A DNA stretch of 64,000 nt from Onchocerca lupi (taxonomy: Eukaryota; Nematoda; Chromadorea; Rhabditida; Onchocercidae): positions 27,002-91,001 of the forward strand of contig JAOVVO010000306.1 of the NCBI GenBank assembly GCA_028564675.1, given 5' to 3'. The notes under the pieces were generated by a model. It was not told the DNA's origin, ran no database searches, and was given only the letters and a program-made list of their open reading frames with translations. The first letter of the stretch is position 1. Each line of letters starts with the position of its first letter. Shown here one piece after another: positions 38,601-51,000 of the stretch. Position numbers and translations under genes: made by a program.

Positions 38601-41600
38601 TCTCTCTAAAAAAAAAAAAAAAAAAAAAAAAAGTAATTAAATGTGATAATTAGATATAGACATATCTATTAATTACGATTAAATTTGAAGTTAGTTAAGT
38701 GAGAGAGAAAAAAAAAAAACTTTTTTATAACGAAAATTAGCAAAAATATCCTATTTTCATACATGTTTCTTCTCCTTTTATTTTAATTAAACATAAATAT
38801 AAAATAAAAAATCAAAAAAATTGATAAATTCATTCATATATATTGCAATAATTGCAATTGCAAAATGTAAAATGAAATTTTGAGATGATATCCTGATGAT
38901 TTCATTAGCTGCAAATGATTTATTTAGCTATGATTAATTTATTGATCATTCAAAATCATTTGAAAATTGATATATTTGTTACTATCAATATTTGATTAAA
39001 TGCGAATTAATTATCATTTTGAGTATTATAGTCTCTAATTTTATAAGCTTTTCACTAATCCAGTAATCTGAATTTATCTCAATCCAAAATTAATCTCCTC
39101 CTAAACTTATCCCAATTCAAGAATCATCCCTTCTCACATTTTCATCACTTCACTACTAATATAATTAAAACTATGATTAGAATTTATGATCTACATGGGA
39201 AATATTAATCTTTAGATAATTAAGGTAATATCCAATTTTATATCATACCTTTTAAGCAGATAAAATTACTTGAAGTATCATTCTTTAGAATCATTCTTAC
39301 ATTATAAAAGAAGAACAAAGATGGCATACCATTGATAAGTTATGAAGTATATTGTTGAATTGGAAGATGAACAGTGAAATTTAGGCTTAGTTTGGAGATG
39401 AAAAGTTGGAAAAGCAAGAAAAGCAATCCGCTTACTCATGGAGGTTGTGATGAATTGAAAAAATTCCTGGAAACATCGTACAACCAGCCGAGTAAGCTGA
39501 ACGCCATATCAGCTTTTTCATAATGAGAATATTTGCTAGATAATTGAGCAAATTTTGAAATTTAACCTATCTGGATGAAGACAGTAATCTATCAGACCGT
39601 ATGAAGACAGTTACAGTAGAACAACTGCTTCTGAAAACTGATGAGTTTTTTGGGATGACAAGTGGACATTTTGAAGAGAATAAGATGTGCACCAAACAAT
39701 GAGCATAATATTGAAATAAGAAGCGGATGAATATCGCCTTCAAATCTTCAGAAGAATATCAATAAAAGCTCTACATTCGCCTACAGTATATTTTACAGTA
39801 GACGTCCGCTTGCTATGACTCAAAGAAGCAAATGATTCTGTATGATTCTTAATTAGTTGATACTATATCAATATTTCTTTTCTTTTCTTTTTTTTTTCTT
39901 ATTGTTCAGTTATTCAATATGATTAAAGGAACGAAATCAAAAACAGAAATTTGTAGAAATGATTTGAGAGAAATCATATAAGGTATGTCAAGATGATGTT
40001 CTTGATAGTAATCTGATGGTATTAGAATAATAAAGCAAGAATGATCAGTCTGTTTGTGATAAGATATGCTAATTATGATAAGTTGAAGTAAGATTTCTTC
40101 CTAGAAGAGAATATCCATCATATTTACACTTAAATGAAGATCAATTGTAACAGTTTAATATCAATTAAAATTCTCTTACAGCTTATTACTATCCAATAAA
40201 TCTCAAATTATAATTGGTCATTTTATCTTAAATCAAAGTTTATATTGATCATAACAAATTAATATTGATCTTCTTAAGGGATTATTTGTTGCTAAACTGT
40301 TTTGTTTATTTTATTAGACAAATTGGATTTATATACCAATGTAGTTTATAATTTTTTTTTCTTTTTTCTAAAAATTAAAGATTAAAAATGACTTTGTCAG
40401 GCATAATGTTCAAACGTTATAAGATTAAGTTCCTATTGTAGTAAAGCAAAAATAAATCTTAAAAAAAGTTTATTTAAAAAAAGAAGAAAAGTGTAGGTGA
40501 GAAAAGCAATAATAGTTATGATTACTTTCATCTTTTATATCAAATTGCTTCAAAAACGATGACAAAAGAAAGAAAAGAAGGAAAAATATAGAATTATTCC
40601 AGATGGTTTTTCTTCTAAATTAGTGCGATTTTTCGTAATCATAAAATTTACATCGGAAAAATGAATTAGTTCGAGAGAAAATGGGCAAAACATAATATTG
40701 AGAACATATGGTTTTTGTTTAAAACATCGCACCAATTAACCAAATAATATAGAGGCAAAAAAAAAAAATTTTACATTTAAAACTATTAAGCATCACTTTA
40801 GCTCATCTGAATTTTATATTACCATTCTCTCATCTAAATTCTCAATTCAGATATTATTATGAGTAAATCCGAATAATTATTTGAAAATGAAAATGATGAA
40901 GATAACAAGAGATGTTTTTTGTTTCACTGCAGCGAATAGTTGATACAGAATGATCAATATTTGAAGGATCGCATAATAAAATAATACTTCTGAAACAGCT
41001 TTAATACGTGAATCTGTATGAAGAATTCGTGCGACATTTGATGTAAGAATTCTTGCGACAAATTTTGACGATATTGAAGCTTAATAGTAGCTTAGTGAAA
41101 TATAAACAATGATATTGGAATGTAGAAAGTAGCAATGAATGAAAGAAGAATGAACGACAACTAAACTTTAACGAATGATATTTGTTTGCAGTAGCAGCTG
41201 CAGAACAGCTGCTCCTACGAGCAAAAGATATGATATCTTGGCTATCATCAATAATTTTCCATTCCACAATCTTCAACTATATAATTTCAATTTTAGCATT
41301 CTTTATTTGAAAACTTTCCTCTCTTTTCTAAATTCCATCTTTTGTCTTCCTCAAATTGCTGCTAAAAACTATTATTACTGCAATGGATAAAATTGAATTC
41401 TTACAGCATTTTTATTGCTTTAAAACCAATTTGAAACAAACAGCTCGTTGTGGTTGCTGATATTGAGAAAAAGTTATAACTCACTCAACTATAGTTTACA
41501 TTTTTTCAATGCTTTATGCTTAATTGAAACTTGCATGAAAGCAAGTTTTTAGCAGACAGACTAGCAGACAGATTGATACGAAAACTTCCAATGCTAGTCG

Positions 41601-42973
41601 CATTTTTGATTACAATCGCAAAAATTTCTCCGACGCAATGATTCATATATCAAAAATTAGTCCTCTCTATGAGACATAACCAGAAAAAAAAAAAAAAATG
41701 TCACGTTATATAAACGATTCAAATTCTACTATCAAATTTCAAATTTTAAATAAATCAATTGGATTCGAATAAATTGATGATAAAGAAATCCTTGTATCAG
41801 ATTATAGGATTACAAATAGTGATTTATGTTATTCCGTTATAACTCAATAATTTTGAAATTGGATTTATTTAAAAAATCAGCGAAAGAATTTGCTCAATAT
41901 TATCTAAATTTTGAATTATTTTTTAAAATTTTATAAATGTTTAAATATGAAATTTAAATTGATACTATTACTTCATATGAAAATTCAATCGATAATATTA
42001 AAAATATTTTGACTAATATTTTAAAAATATTTTAATTTAAGGCCAAAGAAGTTATTGTATTTTTAATGTCTATTGAAAAAAAGGTTATGCACAAAAAGTT
42101 AAATTCGAACTTATAACTCTAGATAACAATCAATTGGTTTTTATGATTTATTTTTGTAACTTTTGATATAATAAGTTATATCAATAATGTGAAACGAAGA
42201 TCAAAATGATAATTAATATCAAAGGTCAAATTATTTAAAACCGCATTTTATAATTAGCTGTTATTCAAAGTGTGTTTCATAAAACTTAAGAAATTCTTAC
42301 TTCCTAAGATAATAAAAGAATTACCTGTATGTAACAATTCGTTTAGTCCATTTTGATCCCATTAGAGCAAATCGTTTTTTGTGTCGACGTTTTCGTCGGA
42401 GAACTTCATGAATTGGACGATCACTCAAGCCACATCTGAAAATTTCATAAAATAAAACACTAAAACATTTCTTCTTAAATTTTTAACAAAAAGAGAATTT
42501 TCTCTCTAGAAAAATTGGTCAGGTTAGAAAAACATGTATTTACCTCTTCCTGGACATCAATTCTTGAGTTGCAGCGTCTAATTTTCCAGTGATCGGTATT
42601 TTACCGTACAATTGCAACTCTCGAATCGCTTCTTCTATCATTGTTTCGCTAAGCATTGCCGCAACACCTGATGGTGGTTTAGGCAAATAACCAAATTGTT
42701 GCAAATAATCAATCTGTAAAACATCAATACTTTTGCTACAATGAACATTTATTAATAGATTTATTTATGTGAAGCGATTTCATCTTAGCTTTTGCTTTTC
42801 AACTAGCCAGCACTTGTAGAACAACGAAAACATTTCAATTGTTGCAATTTTTTACAAAAATTTAATCGAAAATAATAGAAAGATTAAAAATAAGAAAATG
42901 TACTTACCTCCTGCTCATTGTAGGCTGTAACCAGAGATGAAAGCAAGAGCAATAAAATCATACTTAAAATCAT
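35648..42973 (-). CDS. matrix metalloproteinase with hemopexin domain and GPI-signal-like tail (ZMP family)
   Basis: Ten exons give 540 residues: 42973-42908, 42713-42544, 42435-42325, 38531-38233, 37938-37780, 37395-37175, 37019-36884, 36547-36378, 36285-36189, 35841-35648. A signal peptide (about 1-17) is followed by a peptidoglycan-binding-like propeptide, a cysteine switch RCGLSD (Cys80) and a furin-type RRKRRHKKR (92-100). The catalytic domain has HEFGHSIGLSH (225-235) and a Met-turn SIMY. A Pro/Thr-rich hinge (about 270-325) leads to a hemopexin domain bounded by Cys in DPCKS and WHFC. The last residues, LLAVIIIVIIAVFSQ, form a hydrophobic tail with no cytoplasmic part, as in GPI-anchored MMPs. 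From memory C. elegans ZMP-1 is GPI-linked, so it may be the orthologue. The enzyme should cut extracellular matrix at the cell surface. Intron 3 is 3.8 kb. Confidence 0.93.
38532..42324. other. large intron 3 of the MMP gene
   Basis: This 3.8-kb intron separates the activation-site exon from the catalytic exon and is by far the longest in the gene. Its middle (about 39250-39800) is poorer in homopolymers than the flanks. No nested gene was supported on either strand; open frames near 40550-40735 and 41001-41390 lack splice or start context. Confidence 0.5.
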
Positions 42974-43016
42974 CTTTAGATGCCGCAATGTTTCATTTCA
43001 AATATTTCACCTTTTT

Positions 43017-43305
43017 TGTCGCATTTCTTTTCGTAATCTTTTACATCAGCGAATTTTGCCATACTTTAACTTTTCTATAAACAATCAATTAATACGTTAA
43101 CAAATGAATTTGTAGGTAATCGCAATTGAAGTAATGATGCATCCAAAAGTTGAAAGATATGAGAAGAGATGATGATTTGTCGCATTTCTTTTCGTAATCT
43201 TCTACATTAGCGAATTTTGCCATATTTTAACTTTTCTATAAACGTAGGTAATCACAATTGAAGTAATGATGCATCCAAAAGTTGAAAGATATGAGAAAAG
43301 ATGAA
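43017..43305. repeat. tandem duplication directly upstream of the MMP gene
   Basis: The sequence starting GTCGCATTTCTTTTCGTAAT at 43018 recurs 161 bases later at 43179. The second copy lacks about 33 bases after TCTATAAAC and has a few substitutions. Both end with GATGCATCCAAAAGTTGAAA and AGATATGAGAA. It begins 45 bases from the MMP start codon, so it duplicates the promoter-proximal or 5' UTR region of that gene. Confidence 0.75.
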
Positions 43306-45002
43306 ACAGTTATAAGTGCAAAGAGCAAGAAGGAAGATACTATTCCTACTACTCTTCTGATTTATCATCAATTTTGTAAAGGAACATTTGAGATAATGTA
43401 CTTTAAGAATATAAAAGATTACGGTACCTGTGAAATTCTTTGAAATGTTAATCATTTTAAATTCAAATGTGAAAAAAAAAAATGTTAATAGAAGGCAGTA
43501 ACTATTACTACAAACATGGCAGTTGTCAAAATGACACAAAAAAAAAAAAAAAAATTTCAATTTTTTTATTGATCAATGAGAACAATGATTCATTGTTTAT
43601 TGTTACAAGCAATTATTTGAGAATATATTTCAATTAAATTGATCACTGGATTATTCTTTATCTGATGATTTGTAGCTGTGAGATTTTTGAGAAAGAGAAG
43701 TTCATATCATCTCTATAAGATGATAACATCAATTTATTGATAGCAAATTTCGAGATAGCTTTTATGAATGCAAAAAGAAGACGCATATCTGCGAAATATA
43801 AATTTTGATATGCAATGTTAAACTAAAACTTTTCATTAGCATAATTTATCATTTTTATACTTTTGCGATAATTTATTGATAGCATTTGTTTAACAAATTG
43901 TCTGAAATGCATGGCAATTTTAGTTTCAGATTTTTTTTTTTTTTGATATTAGTTTGCTTAATTATATTATCAAATAGTTTATGTATGAATGATTTGAAGC
44001 CTTTTTGTTATTATTAAACAATTGAAAATTAAAAGAGTGCTATCATTCGTCATTCATTACTTACTTTTATCACTTTTGTTTTTCATCATCATAAAATGAT
44101 CATTTAGTGAAAGGAACAACTGTTTGGACAAAATGATAAATAGTAGTGGGAAGAAGAAATTATTATGTCAGTTAATGATGTAATTTTTTTAAACTATTCG
44201 GCAAGTTTCCAGCATTAAATAGTATTAATATGATGAATTTAAATAAAAGCATGCTAATCAAATGTAATCATTGATTATCAGAAGACGAAATGATTTTGTT
44301 TTTCCATAAATGGTAAAGTCATAATTTAATAACAAATACAATTAAAAATCTAAACAATCGTAATATCCAAGCTTTCTCATTAGCATGAAAAATAATCGCT
44401 CAGTTTGTTTGAAGTGAAAATTGAATATAATATATAGGAAATGGATTTGGAATTTATATAAAAATGAATTTAAAATATTAGACTAAGTGTTTGATTAAAA
44501 TGTAAAAACGAGACGATATCTTTTGATATCATTTACAGATAATCCTTTCTCAGAGGTATTAATCTTAACTAAGCAATCTTAACCAATTCTCTCACCCTAT
44601 CGTTAATTTTAACTGTAAACCGGAACAAAACATTAGCATAAATTAATTTTCCTTCATAGCAATTTTTTTTTTTCTTTAGCGTTCCGAAGCGAATAACAGG
44701 AAGCAGAATTGCGAATTGCATGCAGCTTATTTGCAGCACTACTGCAATAATCTCTATTTAATACTATTTGCTAATTATTGGACATTGATATTTTATCATT
44801 GATTAGAATGATAATATTGAAAGGATTCGAATAATTGATTAACAAGTAATGTTGATCTTCTAAACACGATTCACTTCTTGAATTATCTAGTTTTTTACTG
44901 ATCAAATTCTGAAATTGATTGAAGAAATCGCTAAACTATCAAGCAAATTTCTTTTTTAATTGGATGATAATTAGTGTCGAATGATTTTCCACTTGGAAAA
45001 AA

Positions 45003-45055
45003 AATAAATTAAACAGAAAAACCATGACAAGCTTGGTTTTTCTGTTTAATTTATT
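45003..45055. repeat. perfect 22-bp hairpin with 9-base loop
   Basis: The left arm 45003-45024 (AATAAATTAAACAGAAAAAC plus CA) is exactly complementary to 45034-45055. The loop is TGACAAGCT. A perfect stem of this length is unlikely by chance. It lies far from any gene model, so it is not a neighbouring gene's terminator. Possibilities are a small-RNA precursor, a foldback element or a recent inverted duplication. Confidence 0.7.
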
Positions 45056-46749
45056 GGTAAGCAAGCTCTTTTCAATGGATTTCAATTTTATCATCATCAA
45101 ATTTGGACCATAATTAGTGATCAGATGATTGCTGTAAATGCTGGGAAACCTGCAACTGACTGATTAAAAAAAAAAAAAAGATTTCACAGTGATACATTAT
45201 CACATCTACAGTTAAAAATGCATCATTTGAAAAGGGACTTAGAACTGATTTAGGTATGAAAAAAGTTTAAAATTAATTTAGGTATGAAAAAAAAATTTCT
45301 AGAATTAATTTACAAATAGACGAAATTCAGAATTGATTTAAATATGAAAAGAAGTTAGAAATGATTTACAAATGAAACAATAGTGTAAGACATAAATCTC
45401 TCAAATAAGCATATGAATATTTCAAGAGAATAATTCCGTTCATTATCAACTTTTTTTTTTTTTTCTTAAACACAACTTTAGATTTAAGAACAGATAATGA
45501 AAACTATCCCTCTTTAATTATGTCAAATTTGCGAGAATCATTGAATATGAAAATATATGATTTGTAAAAATGTGGAAAATCTATTGAGAAATATTGATTT
45601 GAACATAGTGACAAGCAAAACTAAAAAATTCTATGGATGCAAAGATGATGATTTACAAAGATAATACAAAACATAAGTGATAAGAATGATTAGCGGAAAT
45701 TTGATGAGCAAATAATTGTGAAAAAGACGATGGCATAGTGCTTCTTGAAGTAATGCTATCAATAAAAGCTTAATCTTTGGAAGTTGCAGAAAGATGGTAA
45801 AATTGAGAGGAGGAGAAAGAGAAGAGATGTGAAAAAGTTCGATAAAAAGGAAAGGCCTAATGCCCGATAAAAATGTGCAGAAAGATGATATATGTATATA
45901 TGCTTACATTAACATATAATTCATAATCATTGTACAAGATGAAGGACAAAGAGATCCCGAAGGTCACTTTGTTGAGATATTTTATGAAATGGGCATTTTC
46001 TTTTTTTTTTTTCCCAAACTGCTACTAAAAAAAAATTTTTTTTATTGAGGCGCGTCTGCATCGCAAAAATGTTAACGACATATGTTCTGCATATTCAAGC
46101 TTAATTATTGACATTTTTTTTTTTTCTATTTCATCATTACGCAGGACAATCTTTTTATTTTTCCACCAATCCAACTAGCCAAGCAATTTACAAAAAAAAT
46201 AATTGCTTAGCAATAGAAGTTAAAAATGTAATCATGTCATCAGTAATAAAAATTATGCTGAAACTCGTAGCAGAGCATCTCGAATTCACTTTTTCAAATT
46301 CAATTACTTCCATATTCTGTTCTTGAAATCTGATTCCGACCAGATAAAACAAATTATTCAATTCATTAGAGATATTTTCTTACTTTTTTTTTTTTTTTTG
46401 ATTTTGTTTCAAGCATAAAATACAACAAAAAGTGTATTTACATTGTTTTTTTTTTTCCTTTTTACAATTCATGTTTGTTTTTGCAATTCTAAATTTATGT
46501 TTTGACATTTCCTTTTCTGCATTATTTCTATACCATAAGAAATTATAACTTTACCATTCAGATCAGATTTCACAAAATCATAATTAGATTGGGAAAAATT
46601 ATTGCAATTTTAATTTCGATACAATCATTCAATTGCACTCTCGTGCAATTTGCGCAATCTATGATCACGCCTTCTAATCTTAAATTGTTACAAAGTTCAA
46701 AAAAATGGATTAGGTCAATTGTTATGGGAAAATCGAAATAGTTGTAATA

Positions 46750-46956
46750 ATAATCTGTATAGAAGAAATTTGTAACATTTCTCAAGCAAATGAATATATT
46801 CTCAGGTAAATAAATATATTCATAACTTTCAATTCTATCCTTGGTTTGGTAGTATTTATCAATTTTCTCCAAATGTTTGCAATATAAAGAAAGCTAAATG
46901 ATCTAAATAATCTGTATAGGAGAAATTCGCAATATTTCTCAGGCAGATGAGTCACA
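46750..46956. repeat. diverged direct repeat, about 50 bases, spaced 158
   Basis: The block TAATCTGTATAGAAGAAATT followed by TGTAACATTTCTCAAGCA-ATGA at about 46751-46793 recurs, diverged, at about 46909-46953. On the minus strand both read out as similar peptides containing LPEN/LPEK and FLLYR/FFYTD, which hints at a duplicated exon-like segment, but no gene was assembled. Confidence 0.4.
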
Positions 46957-47130
46957 TATCTATATCTGGGCACAATGATCTTTGTTCTCACATCTTCCGA
47001 TTTGCTATTAGAGCTTATGGGCATAGTGTGAAATGTTGAGATGCTAACTGTTTAGAATGTTATCAAAGATTGAAGCTTGTGAGAATTGTCCATTTTATCC
47101 TTAATCCTCATATTTAATTTTTTTGCACAA

Positions 47131-47334
47131 CTAATGTGTTATAAGCATCTCTTTCGGGACAAGTTCAATGTCATCAGCATCAACAACATCGGTGATTTCA
47201 TCACGAACAGTCATTTAAATCTTGGTGTCTACAAAATGAGCAATCTTTTCAACATCATTATCGTCAACATCGGTGTATTCAACGAAAACAGTTTGTTTAA
47301 CGATAGTTTTTTCATTAGCATCAGCTACAATTTA
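47131..47334 (-). pseudogene. coding-like relic, family unknown
   Basis: On the minus strand, after a TTGTAG acceptor-like site, the frame reads DANEKTIVKQTVFVEYTDVD and then DNDVEKIAHFVDTKI, meets a TAA at 47217-47215, and continues directly in the same frame with MTVRDEITDVVDADDIELVP until a TAG at 47131. The codon choice and acidic composition look coding, unlike the surrounding DNA, and the two halves are weakly similar. It may be a decayed gene, two short exons, or a small unrecognised gene. No family was recognised. Confidence 0.3.
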
Positions 47335-48013
47335 GATTCACTTCAATATTAAAACAACAGCATTCAACTAATCTGCAATCCGAAGTTACAAATAGCATAA
47401 ATGAGCAGAAAAGCAAGTAAGTTGACTGCAACTTCTTTTTTCTATAGTATTTTTGCAAATATTTACATATTTGCTGAAACTTATATGAGAAGTAGTAATG
47501 GAAAAGCATGCATTAGTTGCATGCTACGTTTCCAAATAGCAATAATGCAAATCGGTTAATTGCTTATTCATCATCAAATTGATAAGTTTAGAATTTTTGG
47601 TAAGACCGGTGTTATCAATAAAGTGATGATTAATTTTAATTTCACTATATTTTATTTCAATATTTACTGATATATATGTAAACATTCTCAATATATAATA
47701 GTATTTTATATATTTTGTATACACATGATTTTTTTTGGCTAATATGATATGTAATTTTTTTTTCTAATATAATTGACTACAATTTTTTCTATATTCATTC
47801 TTCTATTGAAAATCTTTTGAGATTTTCAGCTGATTTCGAAGAATATATTTTAAAAATATGAAAAGATATTATACATTACAATAGTTTATTCAGACAGATA
47901 TGAAATTATTCGAATATCATCACCAAAAATTAACAAATTGATCGAAATATTCAAAGCATTTATGACATTCAAAATTCCAAAAGATTTGGAAGAATTTTCG
48001 AAATCTCAAGTGA

Positions 48014-51000
48014 TTAAATGGGAGTAGCTTGAGGTTCAATAAGGATTTCATTAACGGCAACTGAAAATGGTTGATCCACTGCATAAAGCACTGCTCGAGC
48101 AATATCTGATGAGGTGAGAATGGGATGACCTGCTTTGGATAAGTCATATTTGGCGGATGCCTAAAAAAAGTAAAGAACAAAAATTTCTGTAAAAACTCTC
48201 TTCATAATATCAAATTTACATTTGGACAATAGAAATATCGCTAGAAATGCAATTGATGAAATAATTTACTTCCGTATCAATAGAATGACTTGCTAATTCC
48301 GTTTCAACATCTCCCGGTTGCACATTCGTTACTTTTATACCGTATTCAACCATTTCTTGACGTAACGCTTGCGACATGCCTTCAATGAAAAATTTGGTTC
48401 CGGAATAAACAGCTAATCCGGCGAAACCCTGAAATATTAATGATATACTACCATAAAATATGATTTTTTTTTTTTTTTTTTAGAAAGCTTGGTATTAAGG
48501 ATTTGTAAATACTCCTTACTTAATTTCTATCCCAAGTTTCATGATCAGTTTTAAGGCATCGCTAGAATCTAAACTTTTTCGATGAGAAAGAAATTGTACA
48601 GTTCAGGAACATTTATGAAAATTTATTTCTCCACATATTATTATTTCAAGAAATTTATTTTCCACTAACTTACTCGTTTTCCAGCATCAGATGTTATATT
48701 TACAATATGTCCTGATCTAGCTTTGATCATATGAGGAAGTACTGCTCCAATAAAATTCATTGTACCGCGACAATTTACATCAATTTGAACATTCCATTCC
48801 TAAATTTATATTTTCATTAGTTTTTATCTCATCAAAATATACCATTTTGGTAAAACTTCTAATAAGCTGAAGTAACTTATTCCGATAAAAGTTGCTAAGT
48901 AATTGATAAGTTTTTGATGATTAAACTTGATAATTTATGATTAAATTAGTTTGATGATTGACTTACTTTAGTTGGTCCATTCTTCATCATCTCATAATAC
49001 ATACATCCGGCATTATTGACAAGAACATCTATAGTTCCATACGTTTCCATAGCTTGATTTACTACGGATTGTACGTCACTTATTTGCGTGATATCACACG
49101 TTACAGGAAGTAAATTGCTCAGCATGCATCCCTCAGTTTCCAATCTAATTTTTGCAAAAAAATTCTCAATCATTCTGCACAAAATTTTTTTTTTATCAAT
49201 TTATCATATCTTCTTAGAGATATGTCTATAAGATAAGAGTATACTTGTTGACAAGTTCCATTAATTTTTCTTGTCTCCTTGCACAAAATACCACTTTCAT
49301 ATATCCAACTAAGGCAAGTTCTCGAACGATCGCTTCACCAATACCTGAGCTTGCACCTGTTACTATACAAACTTTTCCAATCGTTATCTTTCCTGCAATC
49401 AAATTAACAAATTTATCAATCATATCAATTAAATTTTTAGCTTGAGAATAAAAAAGAATATAAATAAAAGATTTTTATTTTTTCTTATTATTATAGTATA
49501 TTATATTATTATTATTTATTATTTTTGCGAAAAAGAGACAAGTCTTCATTGATAAGAATTTAATTGAGACTAGATTTTTTTTTATAAAAACTACTATTGA
49601 TCGATATCTCATTAAGAAATTTTCGAAAATTCTGGATCAATTCCGATGAAAATAATATGTATGATTTTATATGAAGAACTTAATTAGATGTAATTAGCTA
49701 ATTATTTCGCTAAAACAAAATGAAAATTTACCAAAAGGAATGGATGTTGGTATTCCGATGAAATTTCTCTGAGCCATAAGTCGAAGCCAACGATTGAATA
49801 AACTTTTTGTCACAACAGGATATTTTTTATCCATATTTTTTAATATTTTCTCTGTATTTGTTCGCTTATACATTGATTGTGTCGAAAAAAAGGCATCATC
49901 TCTGCAATTTAAAAATTCTTAAATTTTCTAAAATTCTACAAATCATTCGACAAATCCGTTTAATTTTTTTTTTTTCAAAATAACAAAAATTTTCCAACAA
50001 AGTTTTATTATGATTTTTTGATCATCCGATGCATTCTCTAAAATGCCGAAATCGCATTTATTTGCGATCATTCAGAGAAATACTTGTGATGTTACTATCA
50101 AATTATTCTATTTCCGGATAATTTATGGGAGTAAGTAATACATTTTTTTATTTTCAACATCTTGGCTATCTCCTCGGAAAAGATTTAATTCAAAGATTAC
50201 TTGTAGCAAAAATGACATGATTTTTTCAAAATTTCCTTGTGATAGAAAAGAAAATTATGCGAAAAGTACATAGTGGAAAATGATTTTATCTAATATCCTC
50301 CAAGATAAGCTCTTACTTGACCATTATTTGAAATAACTTCTGCAATTGTTGACATTCTGCGCTTGCAATTGTACTAATTCTAAAATATTCATCCATTAAT
50401 CGCAATGATAAGATTATCTCAAAACTTATTCCTAACATTAGCTTTACATTTTCGTCAATTTAGATCAGATATTTATCAGTGAATCAAATTAGCTCAAATG
50501 CTCCATTACTTGCTTGATAAATATTACTTTATCTGACTTAGCTGATAACATTTACTGATAATACTTTAAGGTCTTCTTTTTCTTTATTATCTATCAAAGA
50601 ATATACACAATTCATTTTTTCATGCTGAAATGATAATAACTTACTGTTGCAACCATTCTTGCAAAGGTACCAATTGTACCGGAATACCAAAATCATTTAT
50701 CCAACTAATAATTTGTCGCCAATTTGGTCCTTCACTATTCATTAAATGAAATATTTTCCCGATGCTAGCACGGAAATTTTTTGTTAAAATTTGTGTAATA
50801 AAAGAAGCACTGAAGTCAACAGGAGTAAATTCTACCTGTAAAAAAGGGAGAAAAATTTTAGATTAATAGTTATAAACGCCATTAATATCAAAATCAAATA
50901 ATTGATCATGTTCTGTAAGACTAGTTACTCTTCACAAAGTATTAAACAATATTAAGAATATCAAATTTAAATTTAGCTGATACATATTCGTGATCTTATT

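Larger units (their letters stand above)
42974..48013. other. gene-poor region between the MMP and NRPS-like genes
   Basis: Upstream of the MMP start and downstream of the NRPS-like stop, about 5 kb. It contains a 161-base tandem duplication (43017-43305), a perfect 22-bp hairpin (45003-45055), a duplicated segment (46750-46955) and a coding-like relic (47131-47334). No complete gene could be assembled. Confidence 0.5.

Noticed and set aside
41001..41390. Overlapping open frames inside MMP intron 3 with a (C)AGCAGCTGC palindrome
   Set aside because: Frames on both strands are mutually shadowed and low in complexity; no evidence for a nested gene.
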